A stretch of DNA of 64,000 bases from Elmis aenea. Its lineage: Eukaryota > Arthropoda > Insecta > Coleoptera > Elmidae. The DNA lies in contig OX393581.1 of the NCBI GenBank assembly GCA_947652605.1, positions 28,886,788 through 28,950,787 of the forward strand. Direction: 5' to 3'. Positions 11,320 through 22,279 of the stretch are shown in pieces; the stretch's first letter is position 1; every line of letters begins with the position of its first letter. The notes beneath the pieces are model-generated. The model was not told the DNA's origin, did not search any database, and saw only the letters and a program-made list of their open reading frames with translations. A program made the position numbers and the translations under genes.

Positions 11320-12862
11320 CAGGGTGCCCATTTTTCTAACCTGTTGTATGGGTAACTCCGTTAATATTAGAGATACAGAAACGTTTAAATTAGCAAATTT
11401 GTGCAGAATTTAAAGGGAAATCTGATGCCATTTTCAAATTTGACCTACGTCATCAACTTTTTGAAATATTTTGAAAAAACTGAAAAATGTCGATTTTTTC
11501 AAACTTGAATAATTCCGTAACCATATGAGTTAGAACCAAAATAAAAATTGGCTCTTATAGATGTTTTTACGTAGATTTTAAATATGTTAACGGAATTTTC
11601 ATAGCACTCTCGATTTCCGAGTTATAGCACAAACTTGCATTTTTTTAAATGGAAGTCATAGTTGGCTATGGTCTTATTAAAAAGGTTATTTTTTTCTCGT
11701 TTCAATGATATAAGGGTTGTTATGCTTTACTTTTGTAGCTTTTCTTTAAATAAGCAAAAATCATTTTACATGTTCACTGCCTACTAATAGATGGGAGTTA
11801 TCCTGTGTTGATGTTCTTTTTTTTTCGATGCGACATTTAAGAGTTGTCTCTTATCGTTAGTGTAGCAATTATTAGCCAGTTACGGCCTTTTCAGTTGACA
11901 CCACATTCAAGGGACAACTCCCGGGTAGGGTAGATGATGTTGGTTTATAATTTACGTATTCTAGGACTCTCTCTTCATCTTCTTGCTTAAATTTAATTTT
12001 CAAACCTTTGGATTTTGTAAATGACCTGTATTTTTTTAAATTGGTTTCTAATAACGAAAAAAATTTCTTTCTTGGTTGCCTCCTTTCCATAAATCTTTGC
12101 AAATACATTTCACTTGAATTTCTACTATTTCTATTACAAGCCTAGTAATAAAAAAGCATGTCGTTTCTTTTTTCATTAGAAAACATTGTTTTTGAAATTT
12201 ACAATAAAGTCAATCAAAAATTTTGATCAACACGAGAGAGAGATTTATACGTATAACAAACAATAAATTTTATTTGACAAACTCTGAGGTTTTGTTTTTA
12301 AAATTTGTAACTGGCTAATAACTGCTACACTAAGATAACTCTTAAATGTCACCTCGAAAAAAAAAGAACATCAACACGGGATAACTCCCATCTATTAGTA
12401 GGCAGTGAACATGTAAAATGATTTTTGCTTATTTAAAGAAAAACTACAAGAGTAAAGCATAACAACCCTTATATCATTGAAACGAGAAAAAAATAACCTA
12501 TTTAATAAGACCATAGCCAACTATGACTTCCATTTAAAAAAATGCAAGTTTGTGCTATAACTCGAAATTCGAGAGTGCTATGAAAATTTCGTTAACATAT
12601 TTAAAATCTACGTAAAAACATCTATAACAGCCAATTTTTATTTTGGTTCTAACTCATATGGTTACGGAATTATTCAAGTTTGAAAAAATCAACATTTTTC
12701 AGTTTTTTCAAAATATTTCAAAAAGTTGATGACGTAGGTCAAATTTGAAAATGGCATCAGATTTCCCTTTAAATTCTGCACAAATTTGCTAATTTAAACG
12801 TTTCTGTATCTCTAATATTAACGGAGTTACCCATACAACAGGTTAGAAAAATGGGCACCCTG
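11320..12862. mobile_element. 1.5-kb foldback element with unique loop, TA target duplication
   Basis: Inverted arms of about 560 bp start CAGGGTGCCCATTTTTCTAA and surround a unique loop of about 420 bp (11880-12300). The empty site in unit 1 (around 6522-6540) equals left flank + TA + right flank exactly, which proves a TA duplication. The loop carries a 78-codon minus-strand frame (11872-12108) with a charged LETNLKKYRSFTKSKG-type sequence. I do not recognise it; it could be a captured fragment or chance. Confidence 0.9.
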
Positions 12863-13277
12863 TATACATAAAAATTCTTTCACAATATCGTCCAAATCTA
12901 AACCTTCACATGTTCATCTCTTTATGTTCCTACAAATCTGCTGCCCACTAAATCGTGCCACTCGGATGTCTTGCACCTCGGCACCAAACGACCCTGTCTC
13001 GGGTAACTGCTCCTTTTATTATTAAAATGTGTTGGTACCCAATAAAAGTCTTAAGATGTCATAAAAAATGTTAGTCTTCAAATTAATTAATTTATTCTTG
13101 TTAAAATTTTAAAGTAATCACTTTGAACTGAATTTTCCACTTGTTTCTCTGCATGAATCGTGTTTTAAATGTAATGCTGTCAAGAGTAAATTGCTACGCC
13201 CTTGATAATAGCTTTGTCAATTAAATACACTTTTGTTTAAGCTGTAGCATAAAATGTGGTTGTTTAACTATAGTGTT

Positions 13278-16189
13278 TTATAGACAATCTGCTCCATCTT
13301 CAGCAGCTGGTATTTGATGTTTTGATTTAAGGTGAGTCTGAAGAGACACTTTCTGTGGAAACGCCATTGGACAATACATGCATGTGTAAGGTCTTTCGTT
13401 GGTGTGCTGACGAGTGTGAGTCTTGAGAGCATAACCAGTAGAAAATCTTTTGCTACAATATTGGCATAGATATGGTCTTTCGCCTGTATGACTTCGCATG
13501 TGTTTTGTTAAACCTTTCTTATCAAATGCTTTTTCACATATTGTGCATTTTACTTTCGTTTGACCACCTAAAACAAAAGTATTGTAAAACACTTTATACA
13601 AAATAGATCTTTTTTCATTTCAGTTCAGTTGTATACAAGAATTTTAGTTTAATTTAAATTTGAAACTTAAAAATGAAGCAAAATCATTGATAAAGTATTT
13701 TTTCTCTAAAAAATATAAAAAACATTTTGTTTTAAAAATTGGCACTTTTATTTTTATATTAGTGTAATTAATTTCATATTTTGCGTTTTGGTTTTATTAA
13801 AATCTTTCGATAATATATACAGGGTGTCTCAGATTACATTTCCAGCATGGGCATCTCGCTTATTATAAGAGATACAGGTTTGTTTAAATTAGATGAATTA
13901 TTCCTTAGTATGACAAAAGCCACAATCAATTTTTAAAACTACAAAATTCCTCGTGCTTCAGAAATTTTATTTGTACTTTCTTAAGGTACTTTTTAATGCA
14001 GAATATAACTGTCAATTAAGATTTTTTTTAACACTTACCATTTTTGAGATATTACCCATAATTTTATTTTTTCTTATGGGCCGCGAAGTTGGCTATGGAA
14101 TAGTTATGTGCTTTTTTTCCCCTCTTTTAAATGAGATATTACTTGTTATAACTAATTATACGTAAGTCACAAAATGAAGAAAAATCGTATTTTACCCATC
14201 ACTTATCAAGCTATCTATGAAAATAAAAACAAAAAACAACTTATTAAATGTCAAATGATAGTTACTATTTGTGCGGTATCATTTATTAAAATTGTTTAGT
14301 TTTGTTGTGTAATTCGATAGTCTTTGTAGCAAATTTGTTATCATATAATTATGGGCACATTTACAGCTAATTAAAAATTTTAAATGCTGAAATACTACAT
14401 ACTTTGCAATAAAAACTGTGTAAAATAGATAATTTTAATTAACTATTGATTTGTTTTAGAGTTTTGGTTGGTTTCTCGAAAAAAACATATTCTTTTAAAT
14501 TTATTTCCAAATTTCTGTAATTACGATCCTTCGTTGCCTTTTCTCGGGATATAGCTCCAAGTATATTCGCTCAGCTTCTACACAGTTTTTATGGAAAGAA
14601 TGTAGCATCTCAACATGATACCGCAGACAAATAGTTACTGTCATTTGACATTTAATTAGTTGTTTTTTGTTTTTATTATCATAGATAGCTTGATAAGTGA
14701 TGGGTAAAATACGATTTTTCTTCATTTTGTGACTTATTTATAAATATAGATATAGCAAATAATATTTAATTTAAAAGAGGAAAAAAAAGCACATCTAACT
14801 ATTCCATAGCCAACTTCGCGGCCTATAAGAAAAAAGAAATTAGGGGTAATATGTCGAAAATGGTAGGTGTTTAAAAAAATCAAAAATAACAGTTACATTC
14901 TCCATTGAAAAGTACCTTAAGAAAAGTACAAATAAAATTGTTCTTATGATTAAGACAAAAAAGTTATGAGAAAAAAGAAATTCGACATTTTCATATTTTT
15001 TGCTATAACATCTGAAGCACGAGGAATTTTGTACTTTTAAAAATTGATTGTGGCTTTTGTCATACTAAGGAATAATTCATCTAATTTAAACAAACCTGTA
15101 TCTCTTATAATAAGCGATATCTCCATGCTGGAAATGTAATCTGCTACACCCTGTATAATACAAATTCACAAATATAAAATTTAGGGGGTCGAAACCTTTG
15201 CATCACCTTAGTAATTTGTATCACTCATAATTTTAAAACATTAATGTATAAAACACATACAATAATAATAAAAATCTTAAATCAGTTATAGGTATTATTC
15301 ATATATGCAGTTACAGGCTTTTATTTAATCATTTTTTATTCCTGTAATATAAATTGTACTGAGTGGTTCATAAAAGTAATAAATAATTGAACTTACTAAC
15401 GTGTCTTTTCATATGTCCATGATAATCCGCACGATATTTAAACATTTTATCACAAGTTTTACAATGAAGTATTTGTCCACTGTGTATAAAGATGTGTGAT
15501 CTTAAAGATTCTGAATTTTTTAAAACTTTACCACATTCTTTACAAGCAACAGGTAATTCTGTATGCCTTTTAATGTGTTTCTGAAGATTACCCGCCCGCA
15601 TAGATTTTCCACATATATTACATATTCCTGGGGAATGATGATGTGTGAGTCTATGACTTTGCCATTTAGATTTTTCGTGGCATACGAAATTACATTCTTT
15701 ACATTCATACAATCTTTTACGATACGTCATTATATTTTTAAAACTGTATCGTTTTTTTGTTTTTAAATCTCTAGTAGTTTGTTGTGACGATTGTTGTTCC
15801 ATATGATCACTTTCTAATTCTTCCCGTTCTGAACAACTAAACTGCTGATCAGCGCTGTAAGAGTCTCTTTCGTTTTCAGCATATCTTTCACGTTCTAGAG
15901 CTGCATATCTCTCACGAAGTTCCAAGTCACTGTTAATTATCACGCGTCGAAAGTTATATAATGTGTTAATGTTTTTAACACATTCTTCACATACTGTTGC
16001 TGGTAAGTTGTCCTTTGTTGATACCTTCAAATATTATTTTTTATAATATACAATACGCTAATAGCAAAAACATAATAAAAATACCTGTATAGAGGATATT
16101 ACTTCAATTCGATGTGGCAATTGTTCATCATTAAATAAAGGAAGTAATTTTTGAGGAACTCTTAAACATGTACGGCACATATTATCCAT
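13278..16189 (-). CDS. ZAD-C2H2 zinc-finger protein, tandem copy 3 (short linker)
   Basis: Exons 16189-16085, 16024-15397 and 13567-13278 (1023 nt, 340 aa), with phases and splice sites as in copies 1 and 2. The ZAD cysteines CRTC and CEEC are kept. An in-frame deletion of 156 nt (junction near 15799) removes 52 linker residues, including the acidic LEMLDPD stretch and the IKVE SUMO-like site. Seven fingers remain. Finger 5 is one residue shorter (11 instead of 12 between Cys and His). Intron 2 is swollen by a foldback element (13820-15153). It is the most diverged of the three copies and the one next to intact fat. It reads open throughout and is probably functional, but with altered linker and finger 5. 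Confidence 0.88.
13820..15153. mobile_element. 1.3-kb foldback element with DUF4817-like fragment
   Basis: It lies in intron 2 of copy 3 and is absent from units 1 and 2 at the same place. Arms start CAGGGTGTCTCAGATTACAT and end in the complement, flanked by TA. The right half encodes on the minus strand (14725-14501) a 74-residue frame with HSFHKNCVEAERIYLELYPE. This resembles the helix-turn-helix DUF4817 proteins of insect transposons (tentative). The left arm repeats the start of the same frame (14174 onward, plus strand), which marks it as part of the inverted repeat. Confidence 0.85.
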
Positions 16190-16436
16190 ATTTCATACCT
16201 GAATTGCCCTTTTTGTCTGTCTTAAGTGCGTGTTCTGTGTTAAGTGCTCTTAAAAATTAAAACATTTACCTTCACATAACCTTACTTAAAAAGCTTGTAA
16301 TTTGAACCAATTAGAACTAGATGGCGCGATGATACAAACAAAGAATGGCTAACTTCATGCTTATGTCAGCTTGTGCTGTGGCATAGCGAATTACTACGAA
16401 GGCTTAAGAAGGGCCACCGGAAAAATGTTTAAAAAC

Positions 16437-16653
16437 GTGAAATTTCACCTTTTTTCTTGAAATTTCAACTTTTCAAAAAGGTGAAATTTCACATTTTTTC
16501 TTGAAATTTCCACTTTTTAAAAAGGTGAAATTTCACCTTTTTTCTTGAAATTTCAACTTTTCAAAAAAGTGAAATTTCACCTTTTTTCTTGAAATTTTAA
16601 CTTTTTAAAAAGGTGAAATTTTACCTTTTTTCTTGAAATTTAAACTTTTCTAA
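16437..16653. repeat. 44-bp minisatellite, five copies
   Basis: Five tandem copies of a 44-bp unit containing GTGAAATTTCACCTTTTTTC and a TTGAAATTTCAACTTTT part. Each unit is itself partly palindromic. A shorter inverted block of the same units lies at about 18655-18742, as part of the opposite arm of the host element. Confidence 0.88.
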
Positions 16654-16913
16654 GTGACGTAATTAAAGCACCTATCTCTTTAAGGAGATAAAAATTAATA
16701 TACAGGGTGAGGCATCACTCGTGACACCCCTACTTATTTTGTTATTATGACACCCCCACTTATTTTGTTATTGGAAAGAATTATCAAAAAAAGTTTCAAA
16801 TAAAAGTTGTTTGATACAGTATTTCCCAAAATGTTTTAATGTCAAATTTTTGTTTTCTATTATTTTTTAGGAGTTACGGTACCATATTGTTTTTTTTTTT
16901 TTATGGCACTATA

Positions 16914-18138
16914 CAGGGTGGGCAAATTTCGATGTCTTAATAGGGAATCTCGGTAACTATAGGAGGTATCAAAAAACGGACCGCGCATCCTCGATCTCTT
17001 TTTTCGAGAAAAAGTTAGTGGAGAAACTAAAATTGGTTATCGTCTTTTGTTTTCGAGTTATCGCCGATAACTCGATTTTTCGACTTTTCGTTTTATGACT
17101 GTATCTCGCTTGTTTATGAAAATAAACAAAAATAATTTTGACATTCTACAGGCACGCACTTTTTTGATAAAAATCCAGTGGCGTAGACAATTTTTCAAAA
17201 AAAAATCCGAAATTCGAGTTGTGACATAAAGTTGTATTTTTTTAAATAGAACCCTTACTTGGCTATGACTGATTTAAATTCCTTATTTTTTTGTCATTCC
17301 AAATATATAAGGGTTGATGTATTTATTTTCAATAATACGCAAGTTACGGAGGTTTTTTAGTTTTTTTTTTAAACAAAATTATAGTAGGCTGTGAAAACAA
17401 AAACAAAACAAGGTGTAAAACCTTTTAAAACTCATTTGGTACAAGTTACGAAGGTTTTGTAATTTGTTGTTGTGATAAACATTACAAATATTTGAACATA
17501 AGATAAACTACAATAAACTACATTACTGCAGCTTCCGACTTTATCGTTGTTTCCTTATTGTTATATATCTATAATGTTTATCACAACAACAAATTACAAA
17601 ACCTTCGTAACTTGTACCAAATGAGTTTTAATAGGTTTTACACCTTGTTTTGTTTTGGTTTTCACAGCCTACTATAATTTTGTTTAAAAAAAAAACTAAA
17701 AAACCTCTGTAACTTGCGTATTATTAAAAATAAATACATCAACCCTTATATATTTGGAATGAAAAAAAATAAGGAATTTAAATAAGTCATACCCAACTAT
17801 GAGTTTTATTTAAAAAAATACAACTTTATGTCACAACTCGAATTTCGGATCTTTTTTTGAAAAATTGACTACGCCACTGCATTCCTATCAAAAAAGTGCA
17901 TGTAAAACGTCAAAATTATTTTTGTTTATTTTCATAAACAAGCGAGATATAGTCATAAAACAAAAAGTCGAAAAATCGAGTTATCGGCGATAACTCGAAA
18001 ACAAATCACGATAACTAATTTTAGTTTTCAGCATTAACTTTTTCTCGAAAAAAGAGATCGAGGATGCGCGGTCCGTTTTTTGATACCTCTTATAGTTACC
18101 GAGATTCCCTATGAAAACATCGAAATTTGCCCACCCTG
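16914..18138. mobile_element. Foldback element nested in the left arm of 16395-18772
   Basis: 1225 bp, with ends CAGGGTGGGCAAATTTCGAT and the complement, TA on both sides, and arms of about 500 bp. Removing it joins GGCAC-TA-CATATTTTTTTATAC, which matches the intact opposite arm of the host element (complement of about 18478-18500). So it jumped in after the outer element. The frame at 17981-18169 is part of the arm and not a gene. Confidence 0.87.
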
Positions 18139-18778
18139 TACATATTTTTTTATACGCTTTGAAAGACATTTTCTTTTTTTTTCAATGCACTAAAACTTTT
18201 TTAATTAATTTACATTAGTAGGCTTAAAAATAATACAAAATGGTAAAAGATTTAAAAAAAAGTTAATTAGGTTACAACTGTAAACACAAAACTACTGTAA
18301 TAATTTTTTACCGTTTTGTATTATTTTCAAAGCCTACTAATGTAAATTAATTAATACCGTACGCTTTTAAAACAAAATTGTTCTCTTGCGATCTTCTTAA
18401 AGATTTTGTTACGTACCTAAGGGTTTAAAAGTTTTAGTGCGTTGAAAACAGAAAAAAAGTCTTTCAAACTGTATAAAAAAATATGGATGGTGCCATTTAA
18501 AAAATAATCATACATGGTGGCGTAACTCCTAAAAAAACAAAAGAAAACAAAAATTTGACACGACAATATATTTTGGAAAATACTGTATCAAACTTTTATT
18601 AATTTTTATCTCCTAAAAGAGATAGGTGCTTTAATTACGTCACCTAGAAAAGTTAAATTTCAACTTTTCAAAAAGGTGAAATTTCACCTTTTTAAAAAGA
18701 TGAAATTTCAAGAAAAAAGGTGAAATTTCACCTTTTTAATTTTTTTTTCGGTGGCCCTTCTAAGCCTTCGTAAATTAC

Positions 18779-19488
18779 GAAGTGGGCCATGATTTAATTT
18801 TTATAAAAATATTTTTAATTTATAGTTATATTTACGCATTAATGTTAATGTAATTATCATTATTGTCCCAATATAACAAAAGATCTGTTGGATAGGTAAT
18901 CATAGAACATCCCAGATTTAATTAAAAATTTTCTTTTAACAATTATAGTTCCAGTCTCCTTAAATTAATTAATAATTATTTACTCTGTTTAAAAAAATAA
19001 TGCTTGGCAAAATTCATATAGAATTAAAAAAGTGCAACGACTGCCTGTGTTTTTTTTGTTGTTGAAACATGTGAATGCTAAAAAATAGTTCCATTATTTG
19101 AGTGGCATTAGATGTGGCTTTGTTTTTAACCATTATTTACCAACTGATGAGTTTTAGTGTTATCTTGTAACATTTTAATATTAACGTTGTCAGTTAAAAA
19201 TGTTATTGATATCAAAGAATATTGAAAAATAATAAGCTTTAATTAATCTACAATAAGCAGTCAAAAAACTGATGTTCAGATTACAGTGATAAGTTTACGA
19301 TAAAATTCACTTTAACACCTTAATACGAGAATACGACAATTATGCTTGTAGATGAAAAAATCATGAAAAAATTTAAAAAAATTTAATATCCTAGTTTTCT
19401 AAATAAAATATTTATTTTTTGGCTGTATGTTTATGAAATTATAGGTAGGTACAGGTACATAAATGAAAAACTAATTATTAAATATTGT
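18779..19488. other. Intergenic region downstream of fat, unit 3
   Basis: No gene is seen. It aligns with 3001-3715 and 8875-9825 of the other units and is the original spacer between the fat 3' UTR and the zinc-finger promoter. Confidence 0.7.
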
Positions 19489-19501
19489 TTTATTATTTAT
19501 T
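19489..19501 (-). terminator. ft: Candidate polyadenylation signals of fat
   Basis: Two AATAAA hexamers on the minus strand (19496-19501 and 19489-19494), about 195 nt after the stop codon. Both are also present in the relics of units 1 and 2. Confidence 0.5.
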
Positions 19502-19692
19502 CTACACAAATTGACTTTTAGTATAAAAATATGTACAAAGTCTTTAGAATAGGAAATGTTATCAAAATTTAATTTACAAAAATATTACACAAAAATATGG
19601 CAAGATATTAAAATCCTTGATACAAGGTTTTAAAGTTGTACAAATTTATTTAAAAGTCTTTAACAGTTTTATATCACTAATCAGTCACTTTG

Positions 19693-22279
19693 CTATACAT
19701 ATTCCTCTGAAGGCTTAGGAGCATTTGTTAGTCTAAGAGAGGAAGGGGCCCTTCCATTTACAGAGTCAGGCAATTCAGCAATGTCTTTAAATACACCCAC
19801 TAAACTTTCAAAATTTGGGCCCCAATTGAGCAAATAATCCCAGCTTAATGCTGTTGTTGATGGTGATCCAGTTGGGGGTCTGTATAAAGAACCACCTAGC
19901 TCATCATCAGAGGCTACCAACGTACTCATTGATCCTCTGTATGATGAATCAAATCCATCATATGAAGGAGGTGGAATAGGATTTTTACTACTAGAACTTG
20001 AGTCGTTCCTCCTTGTTTCAGAATCACTTGGTTTGAACTTATCTCCTGCTAAACTGGCATTATCGTATTCTATTTCTGAACAAGTAAAACTGTCGTTTCC
20101 ACTTTCATCTGTTGTTGTGGAACTGTGATGTGTTTCAGGTACAGGAGAATGGTGCATATGGGATAGATGACCTGCTCCGGCAGCTCGGGGTGCTTCACTA
20201 GAACTAGAAACTGCATCTAAAGTAGACACCAAACTTGATGTCCTCGGTCGAGAGTTTAAGCGTTCTATTTCCTCAGCAGTGAGTCCCATACCGGGTGATG
20301 AGGAAGTTACTGGAGGAGGTGCTCCAGCTTTATGGCTACTAGAACTTTGTCCACTTAACTGGGACATAACAGGACTATTTAAACTACGTTCACTATTACT
20401 ATGCAATACGTCTTTTCCAACTCCACCAGAGCTGGAAGTTGTGGCTAAGAGTGCACTCTGAAGAGGTTTACCACTAATGTCATGGAGTGTTAATATTCGT
20501 GGCTGTTGAGCACTCATTTCACTGCTTGGACTTAACCGGGCAAGTGGTGTGCTTTGATGTGGTCTAACAGCCGGACTAGTTACGGGAGGTGCACGTGGAG
20601 GGAATCCTGTAGGATGATGAGGAGAATGTCTGTGTTGTGCTTGTGCTTGAGCTGCGGTATGTTTGTGGTGATAACTACTCATGGGTGGCGGTGTTGCTTT
20701 GTATTTCCTCACCCCACCCGCTTCTCTAAATCCTTTATAATGGTATACAATATCGATATCAGATGGCGCTATGGAGCTTGCATTTTCCAAGTCGTAATGT
20801 TCTGGCATTTCTGAGTTAAGGTCAGTAGGATGATCGTGATTGTGGTTTGTGGTAGGAGGCAAAGGAGGGTGATCATCTCTCATGGGTGGACTCTTACTGA
20901 CAACTTCTCTTTCAATGATGTCAGGTCTTTGAGGTCTTTGTATTTCATTTTGAATTATTTCTCGATCTTTGAATTTTTTCGATAGTAGTTCTGGCCCAAC
21001 TAAATGATGTCCAGCGACACCACGAATCACATCTCCATTTTCAGAATGGTAACCCATTGAACCATCACCCACATGTAAAGGCCTTCCAAGCACATTATCA
21101 GTAACAGAATTAACAAGCCCATTGGTGCCTCCGTTTTGTTTACTGTGAACTCCAGCAGGACTGCCTGGGGCACCTCCTTTTTCTTTACTCTGTTTCCGTA
21201 ATCGAAAGACAAGAAACGAAACCAATATTGCTACCAAAAGTACAACGAAAAATACAATCACTAATGTAATTCCAATACTTAACGGATCTCGTGATGCTGC
21301 AGTGCCTACTCCAATAGGTCCATTGCAGTCTCTTACTACTTTTCCTCTCATAATTACTTCACTAAACACACTGCCCGATCCATTGAATGGTTGCACCTCG
21401 TTATTAATCGTGAAATTAGTGATGCAACCTTCTAAAGATTCAGGTGGAACATTATGGACATAATAAACATTTCGATTGGCACCTCCAAGTGATAAATATG
21501 TCAGATATGGATCCATAAAATCGTGTACACCTGCTGTATCAAGTTCATCACCGATACGATGCCCGTCTAAAAGAATTTCAAGCCCTCGACTGTGTGAATG
21601 TAATGTGAGGTTGTGCCACTGCCCATCTGTAACGCTACTATGAGAATTGGTCATATTTACAACTGTAGCCAATTTACTGACGTAAACTATTTTCCCATTA
21701 ATTAATTCCACAGATGTATAATGTTTATTACTTGCTGCATAAAAAATAATACCACTAGATCTAACAGTCCTGAATAATAAACTCATACTTTTTGCAGGTG
21801 AACTATAGTTTGGACTAGAATGCACTTGTACTGTGGAACGTATTCTACGATGATGTTGCCAGAGAGTGGAACCACCATACAGGGACTCCAAAAGTTGCAT
21901 TCTTCTGTGTTTCTTGGATATGGCGAATTCTACGTAGCCACCATCGCTAATACTTATTGGTTGGAATGCATTTTTGCAGTTAGGTGCTATGAGACTGCTG
22001 CCACAAGTGCAGCTAACTGTGTGCCATCGATCAAGACACGTTCCAAAACCTGAGCAGGGTTCTGTGGTGACAGCTGAGCAGGAACCTCTTCGTCCACATG
22101 TGTTTTCAATACGTTCTGACTGCAAGGGATTGCTGAGATTAAGTTGACGTCCATTTATAGATACACTGTGCACACAACCAACGAGATCGTCTGAATGAAT
22201 TTGACCTGGACGTTCCAAAATTGGATCAGCGCTGTTAAGACCACCAATTAATAGAGGTTGATTGTTGAAATTCAAGGTA
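19693..22279 (-). CDS. ft: fat terminal exon: LamG, EGF5, LamG, transmembrane, cytoplasmic tail
   Basis: The acceptor at 22280-22281 follows a TTTTTTAC tract. The first base completes a Gly codon begun in the previous exon (GG|T). Content in order: the end of LamG1 with LLIGGLNSADP; a Cys-rich EGF5 (about 21980-22105); LamG2 (about 21320-21960); a hydrophobic helix ITLVIVFFVVLLVAILVSFL (about 21205-21280) followed by RLRKQSK; then the cytoplasmic domain. The tail keeps conserved islands: HYDLENASSIAPSD, STPLARLSPSSEMS, LTLHDISGKPLQSALL, SGNDSFTCSEIEYDN and YLLNWGPNFESLVGVFKDIA. The low-complexity His/Pro/Ser stretch near 20630-20700 is ordinary for the family. Stop is at 19693-19695. Confidence 0.97.

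Larger units (their letters stand above)
6867..13198. repeat. Tandem duplication unit 2
   Basis: Direct repeat of unit 1: zinc-finger gene, spacer, fat 3' relic, then TE-rich spacer. It lacks the two intron-2 transposons of unit 1, but has gained a 1543-bp foldback element (11320-12862) and a 224-bp local tandem duplication (9043-9490). The fat junction (10070/10071) is the same as in unit 1, so both junctions descend from one event. Confidence 0.93.
16395..18772. mobile_element. Large nested foldback element with 6-bp target duplication
   Basis: The termini are TACGAAGGCTTAAGAAGGGC and its near-exact complement. The flanks are AATTAC (16389-16394) and AATTAC (18773-18778); units 1 and 2 have a single AATTAC here. 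The arms carry a 44-bp minisatellite near each end and match over several hundred bases. The left arm has been invaded by the 16914-18138 element and carries an orphan CAGGGTG end at 16702. A 6-bp duplication with these ends does not match a common superfamily I can name. No transposase is seen. Confidence 0.85.
13199..19731. repeat. Tandem duplication unit 3, continuous with intact fat
   Basis: Third repeat, aligned with units 1 and 2 from 13199. It contains the zinc-finger gene and the intergenic region, and it ends at 19731, where homology to the relics stops inside the fat coding exon. It has expanded through a 1334-bp foldback element in intron 2 and a 2378-bp nested element upstream of the gene. 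Confidence 0.92.

Noticed and set aside
17981..18169. 62-codon frame resembling a small protein
   Set aside because: It falls in the right arm of the 16914-18138 foldback element, and the opposite arm repeats it inverted.
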